Positions 18,356-29,628 of a DNA stretch of 64,000 nt are shown here, one piece after another. Position 1 is the first letter of the stretch. Each line of letters opens with the position of its first letter. Origin of the DNA: Psychrobacter sp. Ps6 (GTDB taxonomy: Bacteria; Pseudomonadota; Gammaproteobacteria; Pseudomonadales; Moraxellaceae); the NCBI RefSeq assembly GCF_022129235.1, contig NZ_JADQAI010000008.1, positions 62,001-126,000 of the forward strand, in the 5' to 3' direction. The notes beneath the pieces are model-generated. The model saw nothing but the letters and a program-made list of their open reading frames with translations. It made no database searches and had not been told where the DNA came from. Made by a program: the position numbers and the translations under genes.

Positions 18356-19867
18356 TTAACCCAACAGCTCTTTTAGGATTTGGTTCACTTGCTGCGGGTT
18401 AGCACTACCGCGGCTGGCTTTCATGACCTGACCGACCAGACCGTTAAAGGCTTTCTCTTTACCGCCGCGATATTCTTCTACCATCGCTTCATTTTTTGCG
18501 ATGACTTCTTCGACCATTGCTTTGATAGCACCAGTATCAGTTTCTTGCTTTAGGCCTTTGTCTTTGATGATTTTGTCTGCTGCGTCATCATCAGTGCCGC
18601 CTTCACGCTCATATAGCGCACTAAAGACTTTCTTGGCCAGTTTACCAGATAGCGTGTCATCTTTGATACGCTTAAGCATACCAGCCAATTGCTTAGCGCT
18701 GATAGGGGAGTCGATAATATCTGTGTCATCTTTGTTTAGGGCGCCGAGTAAGTCACCCATGACCCAGTTACCAGCCATTTTGGCATCTGCTTGCCCAACT
18801 TCTGCGACCACAGCTTCGAAATAATCGGCAATTTGACGACTACCAGTCAAGATACGAGCGTCATATTCTGACAGACCAAGCACTTCTTCAAAACGTGCGC
18901 GACGAGCGACTGGCAGCTCTGGCATTGCTGCTTTGATTGCATCAACAGTATGCTGCTCGATTCGGACAGGTAGCAAGTCAGGATCAGGGAAGTAGCGATA
19001 GTCGTTGGCGTCTTCTTTGGTACGCATGGTACGCGTTTCATCACGCTCTGGATCATATAGCATGGTTGCTTGTACAACTTTGCCGCCATCTTCTAAGATA
19101 TCGATTTGACGCTCGATTTCACGATTGATAGCACGCTCGATGAAGCGGAACGAGTTTAGGTTTTTAAGCTCAGTACGAGTACCAAGATCAGCACCTGGCT
19201 TGCGCACAGAAACGTTACAGTCGCAGCGGAAGGAGCCTTCAGCCATTACTGCGTCTGAGATACCTAGCCAAGTAACTAGCTGATGAATGGCTTTAATATA
19301 GGCAAGTGCTTCATTGGCAGAGCGCATGTCTGGCTCAGAGACGATTTCGATTAGTGGCGTACCTGCACGGTTCAAATCCACACCTGTCATACCATCAACG
19401 GCATCATGGACAGACTTGCCCGCATCTTCTTCTAGATGCGCGCGAGTAATACCCATACGTTTTGGATATTCGTTTTTCTCGCCTTCATTGACCACGACAT
19501 CGATGTATCCTTCACCTACGATAGGATTGGCCATCTGGGTGATTTGATAGCCTTTAGGTAAGTCAGGATAAAAGTAGTTTTTACGGTCAAACGTATTAAA
19601 CAGACCCAGCTCAGCATTGACACCGATACCGAATTTTAGCGCACGATCGACCACACCAGCATTTAGCACTGGTAATACGCCAGGCAAGCCCAAATCGACG
19701 ATACTTGCTTGGCTGTTTGGTTCATGACCAAAGTCAGTCGGCGCACTTGAGAATATCTTACTTTCTGTATTTAGCTGGCAGTGAATCTCGATACCGATGA
19801 CCACTTCATAACCATCTACGAAAAGCTCTTTACGTACGGCATTGTTATCAGTAGTAGCTATACTCAT
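18356..19867 (-). CDS. gatB: Asp-tRNA(Asn)/Glu-tRNA(Gln) amidotransferase subunit B
   Basis: With GatA and GatC it converts misacylated Glu-tRNA(Gln) and/or Asp-tRNA(Asn) to the amide form. GatB binds the tRNA and performs the ATP-dependent activation. The 503-residue protein shows the family opening [31 protein letters not shown], a [13 protein letters not shown] segment, [10 protein letters not shown] and [13 protein letters not shown], and a C-terminal YqeY-like helical tail ending [17 protein letters not shown]. The ATG overlaps the gatA stop by one base, so the two are translationally coupled. Confidence 0.98.
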   Translation of the reverse strand: MSIATTDNNAVRKELFVDGYEVVIGIEIHCQLNTESKIFSSAPTDFGHEPNSQASIVDLGLPGVLPVLNAGVVDRALKFGIGVNAELGLFNTFDRKNYFYPDLPKGYQITQMANPIVGEGYIDVVVNEGEKNEYPKRMGITRAHLEEDAGKSVHDAVDGMTGVDLNRAGTPLIEIVSEPDMRSANEALAYIKAIHQLVTWLGISDAVMAEGSFRCDCNVSVRKPGADLGTRTELKNLNSFRFIERAINREIERQIDILEDGGKVVQATMLYDPERDETRTMRTKEDANDYRYFPDPDLLPVRIEQHTVDAIKAAMPELPVARRARFEEVLGLSEYDARILTGSRQIADYFEAVVAEVGQADAKMAGNWVMGDLLGALNKDDTDIIDSPISAKQLAGMLKRIKDDTLSGKLAKKVFSALYEREGGTDDDAADKIIKDKGLKQETDTGAIKAMVEEVIAKNEAMVEEYRGGKEKAFNGLVGQVMKASRGSANPQQVNQILKELLG

Positions 19868-21363
19868 TATACCGTCTCCTTTGCGATGGCTGAGTGTTGT
19901 AAATGGTGATCTGTATGCTGCTGGAACAGATGGGCAGTCGTAAGCAGTTGACTCTCTTGCCAGTGCTTGCCGATTAATTGCAAGCCAATAGGTAAACCTT
20001 CTTTAGTCAAACCTACTGGCTGGCTGAGCGCAGGTAGACCCGCTAGGTTAACCGCGATGGTATAGACATCACCTAAATACATCGTCGCAGGATCAAGATC
20101 TTCACTAAGCTTGTAAGCCGCGGTCGGTGCGGTTGGGCTGGCAATCACATCACAGCTAGCAAAGGCTTCATCGAAGTCTTTGACGATTAAGCGGCGAATT
20201 TTTTGTGCTTTTGTATAATAAGCATCGAAGTAACCAGCAGATAGCGCATAAGTTCCTGTCAAAATACGGCGCTGCACTTCAGGACCAAAGCCTTCAGAGC
20301 GTGAGCGCGTATATAGATCAATCAGATCAGTTGGATTTTCACAGCGATAGCCAAAACGTACACCATCGAAGCGTGAAAGGTTAGATGATGCTTCGGCAGG
20401 CGCTAGCATGTAGTAAGTGGCAAGCGTGATCTCAGGGTCAGTGATGTTCACTTCTACAATCGTTGCGCCAAGCTCTTCGTATTTTTTGAGCGCGGCACGT
20501 GCTGCTTGCTCGACTTCGCTATCAAGCCCTGTACCAAAGTATTCTTTGGCCACACCAATACGCAAGCCGTCAAATGGCTTATCACCAGCCGTAGCCTCTG
20601 CATCATTGATGTCTTGTACGTAGTTAGGCATATCGTATTTGATAGAAGTGGCATCGCGTGGATCGTGACCAATCATAGGCTGGAGCAGATAAGCGCAATC
20701 TTTGGCGCTACGTCCCATGCTACCCGCTTGATCCAAACTTGAAGCGTAGGCAATCATACCAAAGCGTGACACACGGCCATAAGTCGGCTTGATACCTGTT
20801 AGGCCACAGAATGAAGCAGGCTGACGAATAGAGCCACCCGTATCACTACCGGTCGCAACAGGGACAAAACCTGCAGCAACGGCGGCAGCACTACCACCTG
20901 ACGAACCACCAGGTACGCGCTCTAGGTTCCAAGGATTTTGCACTGTACCGTAGTATGAGCTGCTGTTGTCTGAGCCCATCGCAAACTCATCCATATTGAG
21001 CTTACCCAAGCTAATCATGCCAGCTTTGTCGATGTTAGAAACGATAGTCGCGTCATATGGCGAGACAAAGTTATGCAGCATTTTTGAGCCACAAGTCGTC
21101 AGTACGCCTTGGGTACAAAAGATGTCTTTATGCGCCATTGGTACGCCAAGTAGTGGACGCTGATCGCCTTGTGCACGCATCTGGTCAGCGGCTTTTGCTT
21201 GTGCACGTGCTGTCTCAGAAGTATGCGTGATAAAACTATTGATCTTGCTATCTAGCGCATCAATACGCTTGATGTAGTGCTCGGTTAATTCTGCGCTGCT
21301 AAATTGTTTGTCTTGCAAGCCAGCAATCAGCTGCTCGGTACTTAATAAATGAAGTTCAGACAT
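19867..21363 (-). CDS. gatA: Asp-tRNA(Asn)/Glu-tRNA(Gln) amidotransferase subunit A
   Basis: The amidase subunit: it releases ammonia from glutamine and channels it to GatB. Starting at ATG 21363 gives [12 protein letters not shown], the usual family start, and 498 residues. Upstream in-frame codons to 21438 would add 25 residues unlike the family. The Ser-cisSer-Lys triad is present as Lys79 (AHKD), Ser154 (PGGSSGGS) and Ser178 (GSDTGGS), matching the canonical numbering exactly. It is the middle gene of gatC-gatA-gatB, 81 bases after gatC. Confidence 0.98.
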   Translation of the reverse strand: MSELHLLSTEQLIAGLQDKQFSSAELTEHYIKRIDALDSKINSFITHTSETARAQAKAADQMRAQGDQRPLLGVPMAHKDIFCTQGVLTTCGSKMLHNFVSPYDATIVSNIDKAGMISLGKLNMDEFAMGSDNSSSYYGTVQNPWNLERVPGGSSGGSAAAVAAGFVPVATGSDTGGSIRQPASFCGLTGIKPTYGRVSRFGMIAYASSLDQAGSMGRSAKDCAYLLQPMIGHDPRDATSIKYDMPNYVQDINDAEATAGDKPFDGLRIGVAKEYFGTGLDSEVEQAARAALKKYEELGATIVEVNITDPEITLATYYMLAPAEASSNLSRFDGVRFGYRCENPTDLIDLYTRSRSEGFGPEVQRRILTGTYALSAGYFDAYYTKAQKIRRLIVKDFDEAFASCDVIASPTAPTAAYKLSEDLDPATMYLGDVYTIAVNLAGLPALSQPVGLTKEGLPIGLQLIGKHWQESQLLTTAHLFQQHTDHHLQHSAIAKETV

Positions 21364-21444
21364 AAGGTGTCGTCCGTCAAAATGTGAATAGCATAAAATA
21401 AAATAGGATAATGGCAAATGCGTGGTTGTATTATTCACCCACTA

Positions 21445-21759
21445 TCATTCAATCACCTGAGGTACAAGGTATAAGCCCTCTTCGACAGCAGGTGCGACTG
21501 ACTGATTGCGCTCGCGATTGATGTCGTGTTTGGCTACATCAGCACGTAACTCTTGGCAAGCTTCATGGATATTGGCTAGTGGTTTGATGTCTGTGGTATC
21601 AACGTTAGATAAGGTATGCATCAATTTTAATACTTTACTGATATCATCGGCATAGCTATCGGCAGTGCTTTCATCGACACCCAAGCGCGCAAGGTTGGCA
21701 ACTTCTAGGATTTCTTCGCGGCTGACAGTGTTGTCAGACGTTGCTGGTTGCTGAGACAT
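21445..21759 (-). CDS. gatC: Asp-tRNA(Asn)/Glu-tRNA(Gln) amidotransferase subunit C
   Basis: A small helical subunit that wraps around GatA and stabilises the GatCAB complex. The 104-residue protein has an extra polar N-terminus of about 10 residues, then the family pattern EEILEVANLARLGVDES, a MHTLSNVDTTDIKPLA segment and the R-x-D-V region, ending AVEEGLYLVPQVIE. It is the first gene of the operon and faces mreB divergently across 634 bases. Confidence 0.95.
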   Translation of the reverse strand: MSQQPATSDNTVSREEILEVANLARLGVDESTADSYADDISKVLKLMHTLSNVDTTDIKPLANIHEACQELRADVAKHDINRERNQSVAPAVEEGLYLVPQVIE

Positions 21760-22393
21760 AGTTTCTCCAGTTAAGGACAGTTTTTGTTAGAGTAGGTGAC
21801 TACGATAGTCAGAATACATAAGCACTAAAATACAATTGGCTATAAAGTTGGCTTATTATAAAGCATCTGACCCAAGTTTACAGAGCATGAGGCTTGATTG
21901 GTGCACAATATCCATCAACACACCGTATCAATCAGGGCAGAGTGCTGACATAGCAATACACAAATACTTGCAAAACTGACCGAATAATTCATGATTGATT
22001 TTCAATTGCTTCCCAATTAGGTTCTAAAATACGTTACAGTATGCACCTACTATTAAGTAAAGCAATTATCTGCCTGTAGAGCCTTGTTAGTTATCACATT
22101 AAAAGCGGTTTCATTGAGTTGAATGATATTCACTACTATTTCAAACTTTGTAACAACTTTTAGCGTCTCAGACAAAAATCCTTGCTTACTGATGCAAATA
22201 CCTATGTTTTTTTTGAGCTAAATCGGTATAATTTAGCACAGTTTTTCATATCATCATTATTGCTTAGGTTTGACTGGTTGCGATGATTCACTTTCGCTCC
22301 CGTTAATGTCTAACGACGACCTGCTCAACACTGACGAGTAACCCCTCAGTCAATCTCATTCGCCTCATTCGTAAGACGCTGGATATATTAGTC
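21760..22393. other. gatC-mreB divergent intergenic region
   Basis: No gene or RNA is recognised. It is AT-rich and must carry promoters for gatCAB (minus) and mreBCD (plus). A TATAAT lies at 22227-22232 on the plus strand but lacks a good -35 partner, so it is only a weak candidate for mreB. Confidence 0.45.
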
Positions 22394-23422
22394 ATGAACC
22401 TGTTTGGATTTTTATCAAATAATATCGCTATCGACCTCGGTACTGCGAACACCCTTATTTTTATTCCTAATAAAGGCGTCGTACTTGACGAGCCTACGGT
22501 GGTCGCGTTACGCAGCAATCGTACTCAAAACCCGACCGTCGCTGCTGTGGGTATCGATGCCAAGCAAATGCTAGGTCGTACGCCTGCCAATATCACAGCG
22601 ATTCGCCCGCTAAAAGACGGTGTGATTGCTGATTTTGAAGTGACGCAAAAAATGCTAAAACATTTCATCACCAAGGTAAAAGCCAAGCGTTTTATGGCAC
22701 AGCCTAACGTGGTGGTATGCGTGCCATGTAAGTCAACCTTGGTTGAGCGTAAGGCGATTCGTGAGGCCGTATCATCAGCAGGCGCGAGCAAAGTATTATT
22801 GCTAGAAGAGCCAATGGCTGCGGCTATCGGTGCTGGCATGCCTGTTCATGAAGCCAGTGGTTCTATGGTCGTTGATATCGGTGGTGGTACGACTGAGATT
22901 GCTGTTATCGCGCTATCTGGTTGCGTCTATGCTGAGTCTATCCGTATCGGTGGCGACATGTTTGATGAGGCAATTATTACACACGTACGCCGTACACATG
23001 GTTGTGTGATTGGTGAGACGACCGCTGAACGCATCAAAAAAGAAGTCGGCTCTGCATTGAATGAGGACAGCAAGCTAGAGGTAGAAGTGCGCGGCCGTAG
23101 TATGGCAGAAGGCGTACCAAAGACCTTTATCGTCAATTCAGAAGAAGTACAAAAAGCATTGACTGACCCATTAAGCGGTATTATCAGCGCTGTAAAAGTA
23201 GCCCTTGAGCAGACACCGCCAGAGTTGTCATCAGACATCGCAGAGCGTGGTATCGTTTTGACAGGTGGTGGCGCATTGCTACGCGATCTTGACAAGCTTA
23301 TCTCACAAGAGACTGGCTTACCAGTGACGGTAGCAGAAGACCCATTAACCTGTGTTAGCCGTGGTGGTGGTATCGCCCTTGATTTCATCAATAACAAAAG
23401 CTTGAACATGATTTTTGTTTAA
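22394..23422 (+). CDS. mreB: rod shape-determining protein MreB
   Basis: Bacterial actin homologue that forms membrane-attached filaments guiding lateral wall synthesis. The 342-residue length is typical. ATPase signatures are [13 protein letters not shown] (phosphate 1), [14 protein letters not shown] (phosphate 2) and [15 protein letters not shown] (adenosine). The start [10 protein letters not shown] contains the short amphipathic membrane-binding helix. It heads mreBCD-maf-rng, the order seen in E. coli. No strong ribosome site precedes the ATG. Confidence 0.98.
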   Translation: MNLFGFLSNNIAIDLGTANTLIFIPNKGVVLDEPTVVALRSNRTQNPTVAAVGIDAKQMLGRTPANITAIRPLKDGVIADFEVTQKMLKHFITKVKAKRFMAQPNVVVCVPCKSTLVERKAIREAVSSAGASKVLLLEEPMAAAIGAGMPVHEASGSMVVDIGGGTTEIAVIALSGCVYAESIRIGGDMFDEAIITHVRRTHGCVIGETTAERIKKEVGSALNEDSKLEVEVRGRSMAEGVPKTFIVNSEEVQKALTDPLSGIISAVKVALEQTPPELSSDIAERGIVLTGGGALLRDLDKLISQETGLPVTVAEDPLTCVSRGGGIALDFINNKSLNMIFV

Positions 23423-23649
23423 ACAGTTTTTGCTCATGAGCGTTATGCCCACATACTTTTGCTATCGCTATTATCCCGCTTCAGGATGGCTGACATAACC
23501 CATGAGATGATAAGTAAATAACATTAAAGGTAGCCGATTGCGCTGCCTTTAATTGCATTAATCCATGCTAGAACCCAATATCACCGATAAACATTCATGC
23601 TCTAAATAAGTGCTATTGCTCATTTTAGAATTCTTAAATTAGACGACTT

Positions 23650-24507
23650 ATGACTCCAAGTATCTTTGCGCGCCAAGCGTTATCACTTCGTAAGACTGCC
23701 ATTGTGTTGATAGCAGCCTTGATACTGATGTGGTTTGATAGCAAAAACTCGGAATGGTTCAATCCAGTACGTAGTACCAGTCATGCTGCCATGCAGCCTA
23801 TTTATGAGATATCTTTATTACCAAGCTATGCCAAGCATTGGGCGAGTGGTAGTTTGCAGTCAAAAGAAGCGCTGCGCCGCGAAAACATGCAACTAAAATC
23901 GCAACTCATTCATGCACATGCCAAACTGCAGCAACAAGATTACATCTTGGCGCAAAACGCACGCTTGCAGGGGATTTTATCAACCACTAAACCTGAGCAG
24001 TTTGATCTCAACTTAGCTCAAGTCATTGGTACAGATACCAACTTACTGAGACAGATTGTTGTGCTCAATAAAGGCAAGCAAGATGGTGTACAAGTGGGAC
24101 AAACCGTTATCGATGAAGATGGTATTTTAGGACAGATCATTAACGTCTATCCTAATACGAGCCGTTTACTATTGATTACGGATGACCAGCAGTCAGTGGC
24201 TGTCACTGTCAAACGTACTGGTCAGCGTGCTATTGTAACAGGCCAAGGTATCCCATCTGCACTCAGCCTAAACTATGTCTTTAAGACTTCAGATGTGCGC
24301 GTGGGTGATGAGTTGGTATCATCTGGTTTGGGTGGGCGAATTCCAGCGGGCTATCGTGTTGGCCGTATTGCCCACATCAAAGATGAGCAAACAGATAATT
24401 TTAGAAATATCGAGGTTACGCCCTCTGCAAACTTCATTGATAATGCGTATGTATTGATACTCCAAGACAAGCTACTCAATAGAAATGATAGGACTATTGG
24501 TCAGTAA
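23650..24507 (+). CDS. mreC: cell shape-determining protein MreC
   Basis: Periplasmic scaffold of the elongasome that connects MreB with the penicillin-binding machinery. It has one membrane helix (about residues 15-32) after a basic N-terminus, a coiled coil (about 75-105, LRRENMQLKSQLIHAHAKLQ), and the MreC beta domain with QVIGTDTNLLRQIVVLNKGKQDGVQVG, TDDQQSVAV and VSSGLGGRIPAGYRVG. At 285 residues it is somewhat short of E. coli MreC (367), lacking a long C-terminal tail. A 227-base spacer separates it from mreB. Confidence 0.96.
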   Translation: MTPSIFARQALSLRKTAIVLIAALILMWFDSKNSEWFNPVRSTSHAAMQPIYEISLLPSYAKHWASGSLQSKEALRRENMQLKSQLIHAHAKLQQQDYILAQNARLQGILSTTKPEQFDLNLAQVIGTDTNLLRQIVVLNKGKQDGVQVGQTVIDEDGILGQIINVYPNTSRLLLITDDQQSVAVTVKRTGQRAIVTGQGIPSALSLNYVFKTSDVRVGDELVSSGLGGRIPAGYRVGRIAHIKDEQTDNFRNIEVTPSANFIDNAYVLILQDKLLNRNDRTIGQ

Positions 24508-24633
24508 GCAACGATAACGTCACACTTTATGCAAAACCACCAAATGGCTTATCAAGTTTTTTATCCATAGTTCCTATCAATATTTAATCAACCAATCACA
24601 GTAGCCACTATACAATCGCTAAGGTAAGTACTC

Positions 24634-25119
24634 ATGTCGTATCCTGATTCTGAGAATTCAACGGCACTGTTGATTGTGGTCATTGTTCTAAGCTTTATCA
24701 TTGCTTCATCGCTCAATGTATATCCATTAAGTCCAAGTATGGCAACACTACGGCCCATGATTATGATCATGGTACTGATATATTGGCTACTGTTCCAGCC
24801 GCGCTATGTGGGTATCTTTACCGCATTTACTATTGGGCTTATTGCAGATTTGCTGATGGACACCCATCTAGGTCAGCAAGCCTTTGCCGCTGTTGTAGTG
24901 GCACTAGTGATCAAAATTACTAGTATCTATGTTAGACAGCTAAATACTATCAGTGCATGGTTGATAGCCAGTTTAGGGTTAGTTGTTTTCCAGCTAAATT
25001 TGTGGATGCTGCAGATGTTTATTCAAAATACTTTTATCGCAAAATCTGCTTTGTCGCTGATGATGAGTATCATCAGCTGGCCACTTGTCTTACTGGTTCT
25101 ACGCAAGTTTGCGCGTTAA
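24634..25119 (+). CDS. mreD: rod shape-determining protein MreD
   Basis: Integral membrane elongasome component, about five to six helices in 161 residues. The GLIADLLMDTHLGQQAF segment is the conserved MreD motif (G...D...G..LG). It follows mreC by 126 bases and precedes maf by 73. Confidence 0.93.
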   Translation: MSYPDSENSTALLIVVIVLSFIIASSLNVYPLSPSMATLRPMIMIMVLIYWLLFQPRYVGIFTAFTIGLIADLLMDTHLGQQAFAAVVVALVIKITSIYVRQLNTISAWLIASLGLVVFQLNLWMLQMFIQNTFIAKSALSLMMSIISWPLVLLVLRKFAR

Positions 25120-25192
25120 TGACGTTTATTAACTTATCTATAAAATATATAAAAACATATACCTCATAAATCTGTAAATGAAGAGAAGAGCG

Positions 25193-25879
25193 ATGGATAT
25201 CATTTTAGCGTCTGGTTCGCCGCGCCGTCGAGAGCTACTAGCAAGAGCACAGTTAGATTTTAGAGTATTGAGCGTAGATGTTGATGAAACGCCGCAAGAT
25301 GATGAATTACCCAAAGACTACATTGAACGTATGGTCGCTACCAAAGCCATAGCTGCCATAGAGCAACTAAACGGAACATTAGAAATCGATGAGAACGGTG
25401 TCAGCGAATCAATCATCATACTGACTTCTGATACTATCGGTGTGTTACCAGATGGCAAGACAGTACTGGTTAAACCGACCGATCGTGAGCACGCTTATAG
25501 CATGTGGCAGCAGATGTCAGATAATATCCATGAAGTATGGACTGCTGTACAAGCCACTAAAATACAGCGACTACCTAAAGTAACAGAACACAATGCATCA
25601 GAGCGCACTCAAGCGTTTCAAATTATCGACCAGCAGCAAATCACTGAGCGTACAGCAGTAACCTTTATACCATTGACTACAGAGATGATGAGCAATTATT
25701 GGGACAGTGGGGAGCCTGCTGATAAAGCGGGTGGCTATGGTATTCAGGGTTTGGGTGCTGCTTGGGTGAGTCGTATCAACGGCAGTTATACCAATGTCGT
25801 TGGGTTGCCACTGGCGCAAACGCTGGCCTTAATTAAAGACATGACAGAAGGCAGTGAGGATATCGTTGACCCTTTATAA
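25193..25879 (+). CDS. maf: Maf family nucleoside-triphosphate pyrophosphatase (YhdE type)
   Basis: Hydrolyses non-canonical or excess NTPs (dTTP/UTP in the YhdE group) to monophosphates. The opening IILASGSPRRRELL is the Maf nucleotide motif, followed by DVDETP, LTSDTIGVL with the catalytic Asp, KPTDREHAY, and PADKAGGYGIQGLGA. I prefer ATG 25193 (228 residues) over ATG 25178 because GAAGAGAAGAG sits just ahead of it. It carries small insertions around LEIDENGVSES and KVTEHNASERTQ relative to the usual 190-200 residues. Located between mreD and rng as in E. coli. Confidence 0.93.
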   Translation: MDIILASGSPRRRELLARAQLDFRVLSVDVDETPQDDELPKDYIERMVATKAIAAIEQLNGTLEIDENGVSESIIILTSDTIGVLPDGKTVLVKPTDREHAYSMWQQMSDNIHEVWTAVQATKIQRLPKVTEHNASERTQAFQIIDQQQITERTAVTFIPLTTEMMSNYWDSGEPADKAGGYGIQGLGAAWVSRINGSYTNVVGLPLAQTLALIKDMTEGSEDIVDPL

Positions 25880-25999
25880 TCACATATGCACATAATGACA
25901 CGGTAGGGCAATGGGCAAGAGTAAGGCGCATTTGTTACACTGTCAATCTAATAGACGATGACCGTCTGATAAGAAAGCTGAGAGATAAGAGAAAAAACT

Positions 26000-27604
26000 A
26001 TGTCCGAAGAGCTGCTGATTAATATTAGTCCAATGGAGTCTCGTGTTGCGGTTTTAGACAATGGCATCTTGGGGGAGATTTATATTGAGCGACATCACAA
26101 ACTGGGTTTGGTCGGCAATATTTATCTGGGTACAGTCGTACGTGTCCTTCCAGGCATGCAGGCAGCCTTCATTGATATTGGTCAATCGCGGACAGCATTT
26201 TTACATGTCAATGATATGCAGCGTGAGCCTCGTCCAGTTACAGAAGACAAAAGCAAAGCCGCTACAAATGTTAAAAAAGAGAATAGTGATAATAGCGCCG
26301 ATATAGAAGCCTCCACAGATAGCTTAGCAGTCACACCACCTATTGTCAGTGCTCAAAGTACAGAAGTCGTGCCTGTTTCTAAGACCTTGATTCAGCATCG
26401 ATTACACGAAAGCCAACGTATCTTGGTTCAAGTCACCAAAGATCAGTTGGGTAGCAAAGGCGCTCGCTTAACCACCAATATATCACTACCATCTCGCTAT
26501 CTGGTCTATTTACCATCAAGCGATCATATCGGTATATCACAGCGTATTGATGGTGAAGAAGAGCGCACGCGCTTAAAAACTGAGCTTAGTAGCTTAATGC
26601 AAACGGTCAATCTAAAAGGTGGTCTGATCGCTCGTACTGCGGCTGAGCGTGTCCCTGTCGATAAGCTAGAAGAAGATATTTACTATCTGTTGCAGCTATG
26701 GCGCACCATCTGTGCTCGCCGCCAAGAGATTAATCACCACCAAAGCTCAGAACTTATTTATCAAGAACTATCGCTACCACTGCGCTCTATTCGTGACTTG
26801 GTACATGCTGATACCGAAAAAGTCATCATTGATAATACGCAAATTTATGAACAAGTCAGATACTTTGCCAAAGAGTTTGTACCGTTCATTTACGATAAAA
26901 TCGTGCATTATACGGCAGAACAATCACTGTTTGACGTGCATCGGGTTGAGGATGATTTACGTGACGCATTAAAACGTCGTGTCGATTTAAAGTCTGGTGG
27001 CTATCTGATTATTGACCAAACAGAAGCAATGACGACGATTGATGTCAATACAGGCTCTTTTGTAGGCGGTCGCTCATTAGAGGACACCGTCTACAAGACC
27101 AATCTAGAAGCCACACATGCTATTGCACGTCAGCTGCGCCTGCGTAATCTAGGCGGCATTATTATTCTAGATTTTATCGATATGCTAGAGCAGCAGCATA
27201 AGGATGATGTATTAGAAAGCTTGCAGGCGCAGCTAACCCAAGACTATGCCAAAACCAAGATTACGCAGGTTAGTGAGCTTGGATTGGTAGAGATGACACG
27301 TAAGCGCACGCGTGAGTCACTAGGGCAGCAGCTCTGTGAGCCTTGCTCAACCTGCCAAGGTCGCGGGTTTGTCAAAACGGCAGAGACAGTTTGCTTTGAG
27401 ATATTCCGCGAAATCATGCGCTGTGCTCGCACTTATAACTCTCCCAAAAAGTTCACCGTTGTCGCTCATGCCGCCGTCATTGATTTATTGCTGACATCAG
27501 AGTCAGATACGGTAGCCGATCTAGAGTACCTACTAGGCAGGGTTATTACGTTTGATGTAGAGAATTTATATACTCAAGAACAGTATGATATCGTTTTAGA
27601 CTGA
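26000..27604 (+). CDS. rng: ribonuclease G
   Basis: Endoribonuclease of the RNase E/G family that matures 16S rRNA 5' ends and decays some mRNAs. The 534 residues begin ELLINISPMESRVAVLDNG. The S1 domain (about residues 37-150) is interrupted by an acidic, S/T-rich insertion at about 74-128. The DNase I-like catalytic region includes TTIDVNTGSFVG with magnesium-binding Asp, and IIILDFIDM. The zinc link is LCEPCSTCQGRG. E. coli RNase G has 489 residues; the extra length is the S1 insertion. There is no long C-terminal scaffold, so this is RNase G rather than E. Confidence 0.96.
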   Translation: MSEELLINISPMESRVAVLDNGILGEIYIERHHKLGLVGNIYLGTVVRVLPGMQAAFIDIGQSRTAFLHVNDMQREPRPVTEDKSKAATNVKKENSDNSADIEASTDSLAVTPPIVSAQSTEVVPVSKTLIQHRLHESQRILVQVTKDQLGSKGARLTTNISLPSRYLVYLPSSDHIGISQRIDGEEERTRLKTELSSLMQTVNLKGGLIARTAAERVPVDKLEEDIYYLLQLWRTICARRQEINHHQSSELIYQELSLPLRSIRDLVHADTEKVIIDNTQIYEQVRYFAKEFVPFIYDKIVHYTAEQSLFDVHRVEDDLRDALKRRVDLKSGGYLIIDQTEAMTTIDVNTGSFVGGRSLEDTVYKTNLEATHAIARQLRLRNLGGIIILDFIDMLEQQHKDDVLESLQAQLTQDYAKTKITQVSELGLVEMTRKRTRESLGQQLCEPCSTCQGRGFVKTAETVCFEIFREIMRCARTYNSPKKFTVVAHAAVIDLLLTSESDTVADLEYLLGRVITFDVENLYTQEQYDIVLD

Positions 27605-28011
27605 TACCATTGAGTACAGTTAAAAATTCTTGGTGGCAACACGCTGACTGGTAAAGCAGATTTTTGAGAGTTGGTATCTTTCATCACTTCAGAGATTGCC
27701 CTTGCAATACCCAAAATACTGTGTATAATATACACCACTGAATTATATATGCGCAGCTGACTAAAAAGCTGGCGCTATTACAGCTGGAGCATCGTTTCTA
27801 GCACTATTTCATTATGCCTTTGCTGACATCCATTATAGGAGAGTTGGCGGGGCTTTAAACTATTTTGCTTTTGGCACGCTATAAGTTCGGATAAAGAACT
27901 CATTCTGGTTAAGAACAGAAGGCCGCTTTAAGTGAATATTTAACCAAACTGCTTTTGATCATGATCTTGCGACGCAAGAATGACGAAAGCACATATTAGG
28001 AGCTTGCTGGC
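27605..28011 (+). other. rng-rpsJ spacer and S10 operon leader
   Basis: No gene is seen. After the promoter at 27702-27729 there is a transcribed leader of about 280 bases. Its first structure is a near-perfect hairpin GCGCAGCT (27751-27758) with AGCTGGCGC (27767-27775). In gammaproteobacteria a long S10 leader is where L4 represses its own operon; whether this leader has the L4-binding structure cannot be told by eye. Confidence 0.55.
27702..27729 (+). promoter_or_regulatory. promoter of the S10 operon
   Basis: TTGCAA (27702-27707), a 16-base spacer and a perfect TATAAT (27724-27729), placing transcription start near 27736 and leaving a leader of about 275 bases before rpsJ. Confidence 0.7.
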
Positions 28012-28323
28012 ATGGCTAACCAGAGAATCCGTATCCGTCTTAAGTCTTTTGATCATCGTCTGATCGATCAATCTGCACAAGAGATTGTTGATACTGCAAA
28101 GCGCACCGGTGCGCAAGTTTGTGGTCCTGTACCGTTGCCGACTCGCATTGAGCGCTTCAACGTTCTAACCTCACCACACGTTAACAAAGATGCGCGTGAC
28201 CAGTACGAAATCCGTACTCACAAGCGTATGGTTGATATCGTTCAGCCTACTGACAAAACTGTGGATGCGCTAATGAAATTAGATTTAGCGGCGGGTGTTG
28301 ACGTCCAAATTGCTTTGGGTTAA
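28012..28323 (+). CDS. rpsJ: 30S ribosomal protein S10
   Basis: Small-subunit protein that also acts in Nus-dependent antitermination. The 103-residue protein is full length and near-canonical: [29 protein letters not shown], the histidine loop [19 protein letters not shown] and ends DVQIALG. Preceded by AGGAG at 27998-28002. First gene of the S10 operon; rplC follows after 49 bases. Confidence 0.99.
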   Translation: MANQRIRIRLKSFDHRLIDQSAQEIVDTAKRTGAQVCGPVPLPTRIERFNVLTSPHVNKDARDQYEIRTHKRMVDIVQPTDKTVDALMKLDLAAGVDVQIALG

Positions 28324-28372
28324 TGCACATTACACACCCAACCCATTAATATAAGATATAAAGAGGTCTAAA

Positions 28373-29011
28373 ATGGCGATCGGTTTAGTCGGTAAAAAAT
28401 GCGGCATGACCCGTGTCTTCACTGAAACAGGCGCATCTATCCCTGTAACAGTGGTTGAGGTCGATGCAAACCGCATTACTCAAGTAAAAAATACTGATGC
28501 AGATGGTTACCAAGCCATCCAAATCACCACAGGTACTCGTCGTGACAGCCGCGTAACAGCCGCACAAAAAGGTCACTTCGCGAAAGCCGGCGTTAAAGCT
28601 GGCCGTGGTGTTTGGGAATTTCGTGTCAACGATAGCGATCTTGAAGGTCGTGAGATTGGTGGTGAAATTCTAGCTGACTTGTTCGAACAAGGTCAGATGG
28701 TTGATGTGACAGGACAGAGCAAAGGTAAAGGCTTCCAGGGTCCTATCAAACGTCACAACTTTAGTATGCAAGATGCTACTCATGGCAACTCAGTGTCTCA
28801 TCGTGCACATGGTTCAACTGGTCAAAACCAGTCACCAGGTAAAGTATTCAAGGGCAAAAAGATGGCGGGCCAGATGGGTAACAAGCGTGTTACTGTTCAA
28901 GGCCTAGAAGTGATTTCGGTTGACGCCGAAAAAGGGTTACTTGTCATCAAGGGTGCTATCCCAGGTGCCACCGGTGGCGATGTTATCGTACGTCCGTCAG
29001 TCAAAGCCTAA
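28373..29011 (+). CDS. rplC: 50S ribosomal protein L3
   Basis: Early-assembly 23S rRNA-binding protein near the peptidyl-transferase centre. The 212-residue protein shows the start [15 protein letters not shown], the central [13 protein letters not shown] loop that reaches the catalytic centre, and [16 protein letters not shown]. The glutamine methylated by PrmB in E. coli is likely the Q in [10 protein letters not shown]. Preceded by AGAGGT; second gene of the operon. Confidence 0.99.
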   Translation: MAIGLVGKKCGMTRVFTETGASIPVTVVEVDANRITQVKNTDADGYQAIQITTGTRRDSRVTAAQKGHFAKAGVKAGRGVWEFRVNDSDLEGREIGGEILADLFEQGQMVDVTGQSKGKGFQGPIKRHNFSMQDATHGNSVSHRAHGSTGQNQSPGKVFKGKKMAGQMGNKRVTVQGLEVISVDAEKGLLVIKGAIPGATGGDVIVRPSVKA

Positions 29012-29025
29012 GCAAGGGGATTAAC

Positions 29026-29628
29026 GTGGATTTAAAAACAGTTACAGGTGCGGCGGTTGAGCTTTCTGATACGGCATTTGGTCGTGAATTCAACGAAGCA
29101 CTAGTGCATCAAGTCGTCACCGCTTATTTAGCTGGTGCTCGCCAAGGTACACGCGCACAAAAAACCCGTGCCGAAGTTTCTGGCGGTGGTATCAAGCCAT
29201 GGCGCCAAAAAGGTACTGGTCGCGCTCGTGCGGGCTCTATTCGTAGCCCAATCTGGCGTTCAGGTGGTCGTGCATTCGCTGCAAAACCACAAGATTGGTC
29301 ACAGAAAGTAAACCGTAAAATGTATCGCGGTGCGATGCAGTGCATCCTAGCAGAATTGATTCGTCAAGAGCGTCTGATTTTGGTAGAAGAGTTGAGCGTT
29401 TCTGGGCCGAAAACTAAAGAACTGATTGCAAAGCTAAATGATTTGAATGCACCTCGTGCATTGATCGTCACTAAAGAAGTTGACGAGAACTTATACTTAG
29501 CTGCTCGCAACATTCCGCACGTCAATGTACTTGGTACAAACGAAGTGGATCCAGTGAGCTTGATCGCATTTGATAAAGTGATCATGTCAGTTGAAGCTGC
29601 GAAACAATTTGAGGAAGCACTAGCATGA
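29026..29628 (+). CDS. rplD: 50S ribosomal protein L4
   Basis: Binds 23S rRNA, lines the exit tunnel, and in enterics represses the S10 operon. The 200-residue protein starts with GTG 29026 behind AAGGGGAT. The extended tunnel loop [28 protein letters not shown] and the core are intact. Its last four bases overlap the rplW start (ATGA), coupling the two. Confidence 0.98.
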   Translation: MDLKTVTGAAVELSDTAFGREFNEALVHQVVTAYLAGARQGTRAQKTRAEVSGGGIKPWRQKGTGRARAGSIRSPIWRSGGRAFAAKPQDWSQKVNRKMYRGAMQCILAELIRQERLILVEELSVSGPKTKELIAKLNDLNAPRALIVTKEVDENLYLAARNIPHVNVLGTNEVDPVSLIAFDKVIMSVEAAKQFEEALA

